Shown one piece after another: positions 31,460 through 40,873 of a stretch of DNA of 64,000 nt (positions are counted from its first letter, which is position 1; the number at the start of each line of letters is the position of its first letter). The DNA comes from DATKNA01 sp963755755 (GTDB lineage Bacteria; Actinomycetota; Actinomycetes; Actinomycetales; Kineosporiaceae). Made by a program: the position numbers and the translations under genes. A model generated the notes under the pieces. It worked only from the letters and a program-made list of their open reading frames with translations, made no database searches and was not told where the DNA came from. Where the stretch lies: NCBI GenBank assembly GCA_963755755.1, contig CAVWLJ010000015.1, positions 33,953 to 97,952 of the forward strand. The letters run 5' to 3'.

Positions 31460-31852
31460 TGACGATGCCCGGCAGGCGGCGCAGGTGCCGAAGATCTCCA
31501 CCACGTGCTGGACGTCGGTGAACCCGTGCTGCTCGCCGATGCCGGACGCCCAGCGCTCCACGGCGGCGGCGTCGAGCTCGACGGTCCGTCCGCAGGAGCG
31601 GCACAGCAGGTGATGGTGGTGCCCGCGGCTGCACCGCCGGTACATCGCCTCGCCCTCGCCGGTGCGCACGACGTCGACGTCCCCGTCGTCCGCCAGCCCC
31701 TGCAGCGCCCGGTACACCGTGGCGAGGCCGATGCCGCCGCCGCTCGCGCGCAAGCGGGCGTGCAGCTCCTGCGCGCTGACGAACTCGCCGGTCTCCTCCA
31801 GGGCCGTGCGGACCGCGGCCCGCTGCGGCGTCTCCCGGCGTCCGGACTTCAT
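31445..31852 (-). CDS. zur: Zinc uptake regulator Zur (Fur family)
   Basis: Zur represses zinc uptake genes when zinc is replete. The winged helix includes FVSAQELHARLRASGGGIG and LATVYRALQGLADDG. Metal sites are visible as HHHHLLCRSCG and the C-terminal CAACRA. The frame is intact and about 135 residues long from the ATG at 31852; GAGGTG lies 8 nt upstream. It is the last gene of znuA-znuC-znuB-zur, which makes zinc uptake and its repressor one transcription unit. Confidence 0.92.
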   Translation of the reverse strand: MKSGRRETPQRAAVRTALEETGEFVSAQELHARLRASGGGIGLATVYRALQGLADDGDVDVVRTGEGEAMYRRCSRGHHHHLLCRSCGRTVELDAAAVERWASGIGEQHGFTDVQHVVEIFGTCAACRASSAGSS

Positions 31853-31862
31853 GGTCGACACC

Positions 31863-32824
31863 TCAGTGCTCGTCGTAGTCGGCGCCGTGCGGTGCATGGC
31901 GGAACCCGTCGTGCACGTAGTCCACGTGGTCGCCGTGCACCAGCGCCTCGTGGCCGCAGTCCGGGCCGTGCTCGTGCGTGTGGGCGCGGACGTGCCGCCG
32001 CCGGTCGTGCACCGCCGTCCGCAGCGCCGCGGCCAGGGCGGCGAGCAGGAACACCCCGATCGCCAGCAGCACGATCGTGGCGCCCGACGGGGTGTCCGCG
32101 TAGAAGGACGTCGTCGTCCCCGCGACGCTCACCACGACGCCGACGACGATCGCGGTGAGCAGCGTCCCGCGGAAGCTCCGGGCGACCACCTGCCCGACGG
32201 CGTTCGGCACGATCATCAGCGCGCTGATGAGCAGCAGCCCGACGATCCGCATCGAGATGACGACCGTCGCCGCCGTCAGCACCGCGAGCAGCGTGTTGAG
32301 GGCGAGCACGTTCATGCCGCTCGCTCGGGCGTACTCCTCGTCGTTGCTCACCGCGAACAGCCGGCGGCGCGAGCACGGCCATGAGCCCGAGGACGACGAC
32401 GCTGCAGCGCCGCGAACGTCCACACGTCCTGGTCGCTCGTCGTGGTGATCGCTCCGAAGAGGTACGCGGAGAGGTTCGCCGGCGTCCCGCTGGGGGAGAG
32501 CCCGATGAGCAGGACGCCGCCGGCGATGCCGCCGTAGAACATGACCGCGAGGGCGATGTCGGCGCTCGCCCGGCCGTACGCGCGGATCAGCTCGATCGCG
32601 ACGGCGCCGCCCACGGCCAGCACGAGCGCGGTGAGCACCGGCGCCCAGCCGGTGAGGACGCCGAGCGCGACGCCGGTGAGCGCGACGTGGCCGATGCCGT
32701 CGCCGATGAGCGCAAGCCGGCGCTGCACGAGGTAGATGCCGACCGCCGGGGCGGTGATGCCGACGAGCAGCGCCGCCAGCAGCGCCCGCTGCATGAACGG
32801 GTAGTCGAGGATGAGGAGGTTCAC
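31863..32824 (-). CDS. znuB: Zinc ABC transporter permease ZnuB with His-rich tail, frame broken
   Basis: The permease has several membrane helices, such as LLAALLVGITAPAVGIYLV and LLAVLTAATVVISMRIVGLL, and the ABC-3 signature region RASGMNVLALNTLL. Two doubled wobble bases near 32370-32402 (CTG/CTC, GCG/GCC) break it; repair reads ALSVVVLGLMAVLARRLFAV. The C-terminus carries many histidines and acidic residues (RAHTHEHGPDCGHEALVHGD), a likely metal-buffering tail that is not usual for the permease. GTG at 32824 overlaps the znuC stop. Confidence 0.92.
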
Positions 32825-33567
32825 GGCGTTCCCCTCGGTCCGAGGTCCTCCCGGGTGATCCGGCCGTCCTCGACGACCACGACCCGGGTCAGCACGTCCG
32901 CCAGGGGCGCCGACCTCGTGCGTGACGATCAGCAGCGTGAGCGCCCTGCGCGACGAGCCGCTGCAGGGTGCGGACGAGGCTCGCCTGGTTCGCCGCGTCC
33001 ACCCCCGCGGTGGGCTCGTCCATGACCAGCACCTCGGGCTCGGACGCCAGCGCGCGGGCGATGAGGACCCGGCGCTGCTGGCCGCCGGAGAGCGTGGCGA
33101 CGGGCGCCTTGTGCCGGTCGGCGAGCCCGACGGTGGCGATGGCGTCGGCGACGACCTCGCGGTCGTGGCTCGACGTCCGGCTCAGGACGGGGCGCCGGGC
33201 GAGCCGGCCGGAGCCGACGACCTCCTCGACGGTGGACGGCACGCCGCCGCCCACGGTGTGCCGCTGCGGCACGTAGCCGATCCGCCAGCGCTCGCCGAAC
33301 CGCTGCGCGGGGACGCCGAAGAGGTCGACCTCACCCTCGAGGACCTTGGCCAGGCCGAGGACGCCGCGCACGAGCGTGGTCTTGCCGGCGCCGTTGGGCC
33401 CGACGAGCGCCACGACCTCGCCGCGGCGCAGCGTGAAGTCGGCGTCGGTGAGGACGGCCCGGTCCCCGTAGCCGATGCTCGCCTGCCGGAGCGCGACGAC
33501 GGGCGCGTCCGGCGGGAGCCTCCGCGTGCCGGTGGCCCTTCTCCCGGTTCGTGAGGAAGCGGATCAT
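32821..33567 (-). CDS. znuC: Zinc ABC transporter ATPase ZnuC, frame broken
   Basis: The ATPase couples ATP hydrolysis to zinc import. Walker A is GPNGAGKTT, the signature is LSGGQQRR, and Walker B is VLVMDEPTAGVD. Doubled wobble bases break it near the N-terminus (GCT/GCC before PPDAPVVALRQASIGYGD) and twice near the C-terminus (GGC/GGG before LTLLIVTHEVG, and again before PLADV). The ATG at 33567 overlaps the znuA stop, and the TGA at 32821 overlaps the znuB GTG. Confidence 0.92.
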
Positions 33568-34474
33568 GAGCACTCCTGCCCGCTGCGAAGGGTGGCGAGG
33601 TTCGCCCGCAGAACGCCGAGGTAGTCCTGCGCGGCGGACTCGTCCGTCAGACCCTCGATCGGGTCGAGGACCGCGGTCGCGGCGCCGGTCTCGGCGGCCA
33701 CCGTCCGGGCGATGGCGGGGCTGACGAGGGTCTCGGCGTAGACGGTCCGGACGTGGTTGGCGCGGACGACGTCGGCGACGTGGGCGAGCGTCGCGGCGTC
33801 CGGCTCTGCCTCGGGGTTCAGCCCGGTGATGCCGATCTGCGTGAGGCCGTAGCGGGCGGCGAGGTAGCCGAAGGCCTGGTGGCCGGTGACGAGGTAGCGG
33901 GTGGCGCAGTGCGCGAGACCGGAGCGGAACTGCGCCGTCGAGCGCTTCGAGGTCGCGGCGCAAGCCGGCGGCCCGCTGCTCGTAGTCGGCGGCGTGCGGC
34001 GGGGTCGATGGTCGCGAACCGGTCGGGCGAGCGCGTCGCCGACGTCCGCAGGCGGGTCGGGTCGAGCCAGAAGTGCGGGTCGACGCCGGTGCCGACGCGT
34101 CCGTTGGCCTGCTCGTCGGTGAGCTGCCGGTCGAGCCGGGCGGCGGGCGTCGCGTCGAAGGCGCGGTCGGCGGCGTCGAGGTCGACGGCGCCGTCCACGG
34201 AGGGCTGGAACCCGCGCAGGTAGACGACGAGGTCGGCGTCGACGACGGAGGCGACCTGGCGGGGCGAGAGCTCGAGGTCGTGCGGCTCGGCGCCGGGCTT
34301 GGTGAGGTCGGCGACGTCGACCCGGTCGCCGCCGACGCGCTCGGCGGCGTACTCCAGCGGATAGAAGCTGGCGATGACGCTGAGCCGCCCGTCCGTCGGC
34401 CGGTCGGCGGCCTGGGCCCCCGCGCACCCGCTGAGCGCGAGCACGGCGGCGACGACGACCGCTCCGACCTTCAT
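33564..34474 (-). CDS. znuA: Zinc ABC transporter substrate-binding lipoprotein ZnuA, frame broken
   Basis: ZnuA captures zinc outside the membrane. The signal peptide ends in a lipobox (LALSGC), so the protein is lipid-anchored. Metal-ligand regions are EPHDLELSPRQ, DPHFWLDP and YLVTGHQAFGYLAARYGL. Two doubled wobble bases near 33950 and 34010 break it (GGC/GGG, CCC/CCG); repair gives DPPHAADYEQRAAGLRRDL. The ATG at 34474 lies at the edge of the Zur box, so the transcript is probably leaderless. Confidence 0.92.
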
Positions 34475-34488
34475 GAGAATGATTCTCA
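34474..34488. promoter_or_regulatory. Zur box on the znuA start codon
   Basis: TGAGAATGATTCTCA is a 7-1-7 palindrome with a single central mismatch and matches the actinobacterial Zur/Fur-type operator. It covers the last base of the znuA start and the 14 bases before it. A repressor bound here would block initiation of the zinc operon, which includes zur. Confidence 0.8.
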
Positions 34489-34524
34489 ACGTCAGCAAGG
34501 CGCGGTGTCAACCCGCGCACCGGC

Positions 34525-34611
34525 GGCGATCATGCACTTCGCGGCGATCATGCACTCGCGTGAGCCATGATTCTCGCGGTCTGCATGATCTCCGCGGCTT
34601 GCATGATCGCC
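34525..34611. repeat. Intergenic palindrome with four GATCATGCA modules
   Basis: GGCGATCATGCA (34525-34536) and TGCATGATCGCC (34600-34611) are perfect outer arms. Inside, each arm carries a second GATCATGCA copy within CGCGG-rich spacers, so the two 36-37-nt arms pair imperfectly. The loop is about 14 nt. It lies between the TspO-like gene and znuA and may terminate the former. It shares its core with elements at 37304 and 43972. Confidence 0.7.
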
Positions 34612-34647
34612 TAGGGAGGCGCCGGACCCGCATGCGGCCGCGAAGGG

Positions 34648-35379
34648 CTACCGGCGGCGGGTGAGCACCTGCCGGGCGCCGTCCGCGACGAGGGCTGCGG
34701 CAGCGACCCCGGCGGCGCGCACGAGCCACGACGACCGGGCGCCCACCGCCGCTCCGGCGAGGCCCCATGCCGACGTCGCCGCCACCGCGAGGCCGCCCCG
34801 CCGGCTTCGCCGGACCACCTCGCGCACTGCGGCGCCCGTGCCGACCAGCGCGGCGGCGCTGGCAGCCACCGATCCGCGCCGGTCCCCGTCGAGGCGCAGC
34901 GCGCTCGCCAGGTTCACGACCGCGGCCACCGACGTCCAGCCGAGCAACAGCCCGGTCGCGAGCACGACGGCGCCGGGGGCGTCGTCGAGCGACTGCAGTT
35001 CGCGGTGGGCACGCGCGGTCGGCGCGACGATGCCGCCGGCGAGCAGCACGGGGGTGGCGGCGTACGGGCCGGCGACCGAGAGGATCTCCCAGGCGGCGTT
35101 GCCCGCGTAGGCCGTGGCCAGCCACCAGCCGGTGCGCCGTCCCGTGTCGTCGTCCCGGTTCGCGGGCAGCGCCTGCCGGACGGCGGCGACGCCGCACGCG
35201 GCGAAGATCGGACCCCACACCGCGAAGAACGGCCCCGGCGGCGTGATGAGCGCAGGGTGCTCCCGGCTCACCTGGTCGATCGTCGGCAGTCCCGCGAGCG
35301 TGCCCAGGTAGGGAGCCACGACCTGGGCGACCGATCCCGCGACGAGCGCGCCCGACCGCACCGCGTCGTCCGATGCCAT
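34648..35379 (-). CDS. TspO/MBR-like multi-span membrane protein
   Basis: The 243-residue protein has about six to seven hydrophobic segments and the motif ALITPPGPFFAVWGPIFAAC, which recalls the TspO/MBR (tryptophan-rich sensory protein) loop. TspO proteins bind tetrapyrroles or other small lipophilic ligands. The rest of the family signature is weak, so a distant relative is possible. GGAGGTGGGT precedes the ATG at 35379. The frame is intact. Confidence 0.6.
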   Translation of the reverse strand: MASDDAVRSGALVAGSVAQVVAPYLGTLAGLPTIDQVSREHPALITPPGPFFAVWGPIFAACGVAAVRQALPANRDDDTGRRTGWWLATAYAGNAAWEILSVAGPYAATPVLLAGGIVAPTARAHRELQSLDDAPGAVVLATGLLLGWTSVAAVVNLASALRLDGDRRGSVAASAAALVGTGAAVREVVRRSRRGGLAVAATSAWGLAGAAVGARSSWLVRAAGVAAAALVADGARQVLTRRR

Positions 35380-35454
35380 ACCCACCTCCCGCGTCGCTCT
35401 CATCCTGGCCGTCCGGAACGTCGCGGGCATCCCGGCGCCGGGTACGGTCCAGGG

Positions 35455-35823
35455 GTGCTCGTCGTCACGCGCTACGTCGTCCCCGAGGAGGAGGCGGCGG
35501 TCTTCGCCGAGCAGGCACGCGCCGCGCTCGACGCGCTCCGTGAGCGCCCCGGCTGCCGCGCCGCCGTCCTCGGCCGGGCCGCGGACGACCCCACGCTCTG
35601 GACCCTCACCACCCGGTGGGAGTCCGTCGGCAGCTACCGCCGCGCGCTGGGCTCCTTCGAGGTGAAGCTGCACGCGGTGCCCCTCATGTACCGGGCGGTG
35701 GACGAGCCGACCGCGTTCGAGGAGCTCCTCACCTGGGAGCCGGACGCCGGTCTCGTCGCGTCCGAGCCCGCCCGGGCGCCCGACGCCGAGTCAGCCGCTC
35801 CGGAAGGATCCGGCGACCGGTAG
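35455..35823 (+). CDS. ABM-like (antibiotic biosynthesis monooxygenase fold) protein
   Basis: The ferredoxin-like ABM fold is suggested by VTRYVVPEEEAAVFAEQARA, CRAAVLGRAADDPTLWTLTT and WESVGSYRRALGSFEVK. The final 30 residues are disordered. TACGGT lies 6 nt before the GTG, so a leaderless mRNA is likely. glyS starts 42 nt downstream in the same direction. The role of these small dimeric proteins is often quinone or heme related, but nothing here shows which. Confidence 0.7.
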   Translation: MLVVTRYVVPEEEAAVFAEQARAALDALRERPGCRAAVLGRAADDPTLWTLTTRWESVGSYRRALGSFEVKLHAVPLMYRAVDEPTAFEELLTWEPDAGLVASEPARAPDAESAAPEGSGDR

Positions 35824-35865
35824 CGTTGTCTCCCTGTTCTTCCCCAACCCGTTGGAGTACTTTCC

Positions 35866-37263
35866 GTGGCCGCCAAGCTCTCGAGCGAAGCCCGTCTCGA
35901 TGCCGTCGTCAACCTCTGCAAGCGGCGGGGGTTCGTCTACCCGTCCGGCGAGATCTACGGCGGCACGCGCTCGGCATGGGACTACGGACCGCTCGGCGTC
36001 GAGCTCAAGGAGAACATCAAGCGCCAGTGGTGGCGGACGACGGTGACGAGCCGCGACGACATCGTCGGCCTCGACTCCTCCGTGATCCTGCCGCGACACG
36101 TGTGGGAGGCGTCCGGGCACGTCAAGGAGTTCGTCGACCCGCTCGTGGAGTGCCAGTCGTGCCACAAGCGGTTCCGTGCGGACCACCTCATCGAGGAGTT
36201 CGAGGAGCGCAAGGGCCGGGCGCCCGAGGGCGGCCTCGCCGGCGTCACCTGCCCGAACTGCGGCACGCGCGGCGCGTGGACCGAGCCGCGGATGTTCAAC
36301 GGGCTCCTCAAGACCTACCTCGGCCCGGTGGAGGACGAGTCCGGCCTGCACTACCTGCGGCCGGAGACCGCCCAGGGCATCTTCGTGAACTTCCTCAACG
36401 TGCTGACGACGTCGCGCAAGAAGCCGCCGTTCGGCATCGGCCAGATCGGCAAGTCGTTCCGCAACGAGATCACGCCCGGCAACTTCATCTTCCGCACCCG
36501 CGAGTTCGAGCAGATGGAGATGGAATTCTTCGTCGAGCCCGGCACCGACGAGGAATGGCACCAGTACTGGATCGACGAGCGGACCCGCTGGTACACCGAC
36601 CTCGGCATCTCGCCCGAGAACCTGCGGCTCTTCGAGCACCCGCAGGAGAAGCTGTCGCACTACTCCAAGCGCACGGTGGACATCGAGTACCGGTTCGGTT
36701 TCCAGGGTTCGGAGTGGGGCGAGCTCGAGGGCATCGCGAATCGCACGGACTTCGACCTGACGACGCACTCGAAGCATTCGGGTGCGGACCTCACCTATTT
36801 CGACCAGGCGAAGGGCGAGCGCTGGACGCCGTACGTCATCGAGCCGGCCGCCGGTCTGACGCGCTCGCTCATGGCTTTCCTCGTCGAGGCGTACGACGAG
36901 GACGAGGCGCCGAACGCCAAGGGTGGCGTCGACAAGCGCACCGTGCTGCGGTTGGACCCGCGGCTCGCGCCGGTCAAGGTCGCCGTCCTGCCGCTGTCGC
37001 GCAACGAGCAGCTGTCGCCGAAGGCCCGCGACCTCGCCGCGGAGCTGCGGAAGAGCTGGAACGTCGACTTCGACGACGCCCAGGCCATCGGCCGCCGTTA
37101 CCGGCGCCAGGACGAGATCGGCACCCCGTACTGCGTCACCGTCGACTTCGAGACGCTCGAGGACGACGCCGTGACCGTCCGGGAGCGCGACTCCATGACG
37201 CAGGAGCGCGTCCCGCTCGCCGACGTCCCCGCCTGGCTGGGAGCCCGCCTCCCCGGCTGCTGA
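35866..37263 (+). CDS. glyS: Glycine--tRNA ligase
   Basis: This class II synthetase charges tRNA-Gly and is the single-chain alpha2 type (465 residues). Family features are GFVYPSGEIYGGTRSAWDYG, the zinc insert CQSCHKRF and CPNCGTRG, motif 2 with GQIGKSFRNEITPGNFIFR, and motif 3 LTRSLMAFLVEA. The frame is intact despite broken genes elsewhere. The GTG at 35866 opens VAAKLSSEARLDAVVNL. A large palindrome follows 41 nt after the stop. Confidence 0.97.
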   Translation: MAAKLSSEARLDAVVNLCKRRGFVYPSGEIYGGTRSAWDYGPLGVELKENIKRQWWRTTVTSRDDIVGLDSSVILPRHVWEASGHVKEFVDPLVECQSCHKRFRADHLIEEFEERKGRAPEGGLAGVTCPNCGTRGAWTEPRMFNGLLKTYLGPVEDESGLHYLRPETAQGIFVNFLNVLTTSRKKPPFGIGQIGKSFRNEITPGNFIFRTREFEQMEMEFFVEPGTDEEWHQYWIDERTRWYTDLGISPENLRLFEHPQEKLSHYSKRTVDIEYRFGFQGSEWGELEGIANRTDFDLTTHSKHSGADLTYFDQAKGERWTPYVIEPAAGLTRSLMAFLVEAYDEDEAPNAKGGVDKRTVLRLDPRLAPVKVAVLPLSRNEQLSPKARDLAAELRKSWNVDFDDAQAIGRRYRRQDEIGTPYCVTVDFETLEDDAVTVRERDSMTQERVPLADVPAWLGARLPGC

Positions 37264-37303
37264 CACGCCCAGCTCCTGCACGGCCTTGCCCCTCTTCCCG
37301 CGC

Positions 37304-37367
37304 TGATCATGCAATCCGCGTTGATCTGTACCCGAGCGGCTACAGATCAACGCGGATTGCATGATCA
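37304..37367. repeat. Perfect 27-bp inverted repeat with 10-nt loop
   Basis: The left arm (37304-37330) begins TGATCATGCAATCCGCG and the right arm (37341-37367) is its exact reverse complement; the loop is CCCGAGCGGC. It lies between the convergent glyS and SRPBCC genes, so it may act as a bidirectional terminator. Its outer TGATCATGC is the core shared with two other large palindromes in the window. Such long perfect arms are rare among ordinary terminators. Confidence 0.85.
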
Positions 37368-37378
37368 CGCTGTGGGGG

Positions 37379-37831
37379 TCAGCTGGTGCCGGCGCCGGGA
37401 TTGAGCTCGCCGGAGCTGCCGGCGATCCGCTGGATGTTGGCGAGCGTCTCGTCGATGCCGTCCTGGATCCCCTCGGCCTGGTGCGTGGTGTGCAGCCGCA
37501 CCGTCACCGTCGACGCCGACTCGCCCGTGGGCGACACCTCCAGCTGCCCGTGGTAGTCGTGCGGACCCTCCGAGCCCCACGTCAGCGTCATGTGGTCGGC
37601 GTCGATCGTGAACCACGCGTCGCCGCCGACGGTCCGCTCGCCGCTCTCCTCCGAGGACGACCCGGCGTCGCCGGACTCCACCTTCGCCTCGACCTCGACC
37701 TCGTCACCCGGCAGGTTGCGGGCGGACGTCATGCGGTCGAAGTACTGCGGCAGGTTCTCCACCTTCGACAGGTACTCGAAGAGCTCGTCGGCGGGGGCGT
37801 CGATCGTCGTGCTGCGCTCGTAGTCCTCCAT
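37379..37831 (-). CDS. SRPBCC-family protein
   Basis: The 150-residue protein opens MEDYERSTTIDAPADELFEY, the usual N-terminal strand and helix of the START/SRPBCC lipid-binding fold. LTWGSEGPHDYHGQLEVSP and STVTVRLHTTHQAEGIQ form later strands. Its polyketide-cyclase/dehydrase-like relatives bind hydrophobic ligands. The frame is intact. Confidence 0.8.
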   Translation of the reverse strand: MEDYERSTTIDAPADELFEYLSKVENLPQYFDRMTSARNLPGDEVEVEAKVESGDAGSSSEESGERTVGGDAWFTIDADHMTLTWGSEGPHDYHGQLEVSPTGESASTVTVRLHTTHQAEGIQDGIDETLANIQRIAGSSGELNPGAGTS

Positions 37832-37923
37832 GGCGCGCGCGGTACCCGGGGATGACGGATGTCATGCCCGACTCGTGACGTCGGCACGGGGGACGCCGGG
37901 GGCGCGGACGGCACGATCGAGGC

Positions 37924-38892
37924 ATGGAAACGACGACCCGACGCACTGTCAGCTCCGCGACCGCGACGGGGCAGCACGCCGTCCTGCTCAACGGTCTCGT
38001 CAAGCGCTTCGGCACAGGAGATCGACGGGTCACCGCGGTCGACGGCGTCGACCTCGCCGTCCGGCCCGGCGAGATCGTGGCCTTCCTCGGCCCGAACGGC
38101 GCCGGCAAGACCACGACGATCGACATGATGCTCGGCTTCAGCAAGCCGGACGAGGGCGAGGTCCAGATCCTCGGGGGGACACCCGCTGAGGCGATCGCGC
38201 AGGGCCGCATCGCCGCCGTCCTGCAGACCGGCGGCCTGCTCAAGGACCTCACGGTCGCCGAGACCGTGCGACTGACCGCGAGCCTCTTCCCGAGCGCGCG
38301 ACCGGCCGACGAGGTGCTCGAGCGCGCCGGCATCGCCGACATCGCGGACCGCCGGGTCGGCTCCTGCTCCGGCGGCCAGCAGCAGCGGCTTCGCTTCGCT
38401 CTCGCGCTCCTGCCGGACCCGGACCTGCTCCTCCTCGACGAGCCCACCACGGGCATGGACGTCGAGGGTCGGCGCGACTTCTGGTCGGCGATCCGCGCCG
38501 ACGCCGGCCGCGGCCGCACCGTGATGTTCGCGACGCACTACCTCGAGGAGGCCGACGAGTACGCCGACCGCATCGTCCTCATCCGGCGCGGTCACATCGT
38601 CGCCGACGGCACGCCCGCCCACGTGAAGAGCCTGGCGGCCGGGCGCACCGTGCGCGCCACCCTGCCGGACGCCGACCAGGTCGCGCTCCTCGGCGTCCCC
38701 GGCGTCACCTCCGTCGAGGTGCGCGGCGACACCGTGCTGCTCCGCACCAGCGACTCGGACGCCACCGCCCGCTTCCTGCTCACGCAGACCTCCGCGCGTG
38801 ACCTCGAGGTCACCGCGCACAGCCTCGAGGACGCCTTCATCGCACTGACCGGTGACGCGACCTCCGACTCGACCTCCATCGGGAGCCTCTGA
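37924..38892 (+). CDS. ABC exporter ATP-binding protein
   Basis: Walker A is GPNGAGKTT, the signature appears as CSGGQQQRLRF (Cys instead of the usual Leu), and Walker B is LLLLDEPTTGMD. FATHYLEEADEYADRIVLI holds the switch histidine. It is of the DrrA/YvfR type with a C-terminal extension of about 90 residues. The stop overlaps the permease ATG at 38892, and the two-component genes follow. It probably exports a lipophilic or antimicrobial compound, or acts in membrane stress. Confidence 0.92.
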   Translation: METTTRRTVSSATATGQHAVLLNGLVKRFGTGDRRVTAVDGVDLAVRPGEIVAFLGPNGAGKTTTIDMMLGFSKPDEGEVQILGGTPAEAIAQGRIAAVLQTGGLLKDLTVAETVRLTASLFPSARPADEVLERAGIADIADRRVGSCSGGQQQRLRFALALLPDPDLLLLDEPTTGMDVEGRRDFWSAIRADAGRGRTVMFATHYLEEADEYADRIVLIRRGHIVADGTPAHVKSLAAGRTVRATLPDADQVALLGVPGVTSVEVRGDTVLLRTSDSDATARFLLTQTSARDLEVTAHSLEDAFIALTGDATSDSTSIGSL

Positions 38893-39668
38893 TGACCACC
38901 GCCACGCCGTCCCTCGCCGCGGGCGCCGACCGCCGCGTCCCGCCCCTCGGCGGCTTCAACCTCACGTTCCTGGGGCTCGAGATCCGCCGGATGCTCCGCA
39001 ACCGCCGGACCGTGATCTTCACGCTGATCATGCCCGCCGCCTTCTTCTTCCTGTTCGGCAACGGTCAGAGCGACCCGGCCGCCCGGGCGTACGTCCTCGT
39101 CAGCCTCGGCGTCTACGGCGCCATGATCGCGACGACCAGCGGCGGCGCCATGGTGAGCATCGAGCGCGCCCAGGGCTGGAGCCGCCAGCTGCGGCTCACC
39201 CCGCTGCACCCGGTCGCCTACATCGTCATCAAGGTGGTCACCGCCATGGTGCTCGGCCTGGCCGCCGTCGTCGTCGACTTCGGGATCGGCGCCGCCGTCG
39301 GCGTCGACCTCACCGCGACGCAGTGGATCGTCTGCGGCCTCGTGGCGTGGCTCGGCGCGCTCGTCTTCGCGGCATTCGGCCTGTTCGCCGGGTACCTGCT
39401 CCCGAGCGAGAACGTCATGCAGATCCTCGGCCCGATCCTCGCCATCCTCGCCTTCGCCGGCGGGCTGTTCGTGCCGCTGCAGTTCCTCGACCCGGGCGTG
39501 CAGACCATCGCCAAGATGACGCCCGCGTACGGCGTCGGCGAGCTCGCCCGGATCCCGCTCACGCACGACGCCTTCAGCTGGGCCGCGGTGATCAACATCG
39601 TGGTGTGGCTGGCCCTGTTCGTCGTCGGCGCCGCGATCCTCTTCCGCCGGGACACGAGGCGGGTGTGA
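38892..39668 (+). CDS. ABC-2 type permease
   Basis: The 258-residue protein has six membrane segments, including VIFTLIMPAAFFFLF, YIVIKVVTAMVLGLAAVVVD and AAVINIVVWLALFVVGAAIL. The ABC-2 pattern AYGVGELARIPLTHD precedes the last helix. It is translated from the ATG that overlaps the ATPase stop and ends in a GTGTGA junction with the histidine kinase gene. Confidence 0.9.
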   Translation: MTTATPSLAAGADRRVPPLGGFNLTFLGLEIRRMLRNRRTVIFTLIMPAAFFFLFGNGQSDPAARAYVLVSLGVYGAMIATTSGGAMVSIERAQGWSRQLRLTPLHPVAYIVIKVVTAMVLGLAAVVVDFGIGAAVGVDLTATQWIVCGLVAWLGALVFAAFGLFAGYLLPSENVMQILGPILAILAFAGGLFVPLQFLDPGVQTIAKMTPAYGVGELARIPLTHDAFSWAAVINIVVWLALFVVGAAILFRRDTRRV

Positions 39669-40873
39669 CCAGCACGTCCGACGCTGTGGGGACGACGGCT
39701 ACCGTCGTCCCCATGGCGCGTCCGGAGCTCTCCGCGGGAGCCGCGGCCCCGGCCGGCGAACCTGCTCGGATGGTCGCGCGCGGCCGGCTCGGCTGGATCT
39801 TCGCCGCGATCTGGCTGGTCTACCTCCTGCCCGTCCTGCAGGAGGCCACCACCCGGCCGAGCACGCTCGAGCGGGTCGTCGGCGTGGTCGCCGTCGTCCT
39901 CTTCGGCGTCGAGTACGTGTGGTCCTTCATGCAGCTGCGCCGGTGGCGACGGCGCGGCTGGGGCGTGCCGCTCGGGTGGCGGGTCCGGATGCTCGGCCTG
40001 TCCGTCGCGCTCTTCGTCGTCGCCGCCGTGACCGTGGGCGAGCAGTCCCTGGCCATGCTCGTGTTCGTCGCCGTCCAGTCGGTCTTCGTGCTGCCCTCCC
40101 GGGCAGGTCTGATCGGAGCCGCCGCGTGCGTCGTCGCCGCCGAGACGCTCGTCCACCTGCCCGGCTGGTCCTCGATGGAGGGCACCGGGTTCTCCATCGC
40201 CCTCGCCTCGATCGCGATGTGGGGCGTCACGGGCATGATCCAGCGCAACGTGGAGCTCGCGCAGGCGCAGGCGACGATCGCCGAGCTGGCGGTGCAGAAC
40301 GAGCGCACCCGGTTCGCCCGCGACCTGCACGACATCCTGGGCCACTCGCTGACCGTGCTCACCGTGAAGGCCGAGCTGGCCGGTCGCCTCGTCTCGATCG
40401 ACACCGAGCGCGCCGAGCGCGAGATCGGCGAGGTCGAGTCGCTGGCCCGGCAGGCGCTGGCGGACGTCCGGGCCGCCGTGGCCGGGTACCGGGAGGTCTC
40501 GCTGGCCGGGGAGCTGGCGTCGGCCCGGGCCGCGCTCGATGCTGCGGGCATCGCCGCCGATCTGCCGTCCTATCTGGCCGGCGCGGTCGACGACGTGCCG
40601 GCCGACCGGCGCGAGGTGCTGGCCTGGGCGATCCGCGAGGGCGTGACGAACGTCGTCCGGCACAGCCGGGCCCGCCACGTGTGGGTGCGGCTGACGAAGG
40701 ACGGCGTGGAGATCGCGGACGACGGGGTGGGACCGCCGGCCGAGCGCTCCGAGCCGGAGTCGGTGCCGTCGCACGGTCTGGTGGGGCTGCGTGAGCGCGC
40801 CGCCGCCGCCGGCGCCAAGGTCGTGGTGGCCCGGCGGGACGACGGTGGCTTCGTCCTGAGGGTGTGCTGGTGA
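39665..40873 (+). CDS. Sensor histidine kinase (DesK/NarX-like)
   Basis: Six membrane helices cover the N-terminal half (WIFAAIWLVYLLPVL to IALASIAMWGVTGM), then a HisKA_3 dimerisation domain with the phospho-acceptor in RFARDLHDILGHSLTVLTVK. The ATPase domain has VRHSRARHVWVRL and HGLVGLRERAAAAGAKVVVA. The lack of an extracellular domain fits an intramembrane-sensing DesK-like kinase. GTGA overlap with the permease gene shows coupled expression with the transporter. Confidence 0.92.
   Translation: MTSTSDAVGTTATVVPMARPELSAGAAAPAGEPARMVARGRLGWIFAAIWLVYLLPVLQEATTRPSTLERVVGVVAVVLFGVEYVWSFMQLRRWRRRGWGVPLGWRVRMLGLSVALFVVAAVTVGEQSLAMLVFVAVQSVFVLPSRAGLIGAAACVVAAETLVHLPGWSSMEGTGFSIALASIAMWGVTGMIQRNVELAQAQATIAELAVQNERTRFARDLHDILGHSLTVLTVKAELAGRLVSIDTERAEREIGEVESLARQALADVRAAVAGYREVSLAGELASARAALDAAGIAADLPSYLAGAVDDVPADRREVLAWAIREGVTNVVRHSRARHVWVRLTKDGVEIADDGVGPPAERSEPESVPSHGLVGLRERAAAAGAKVVVARRDDGGFVLRVCW

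Noticed and set aside
34525..34611. CRISPR-like short repeats
   Set aside because: The GATCATGCA copies are in inverted arms of a hairpin, with no regular spacers and no cas genes in the window.
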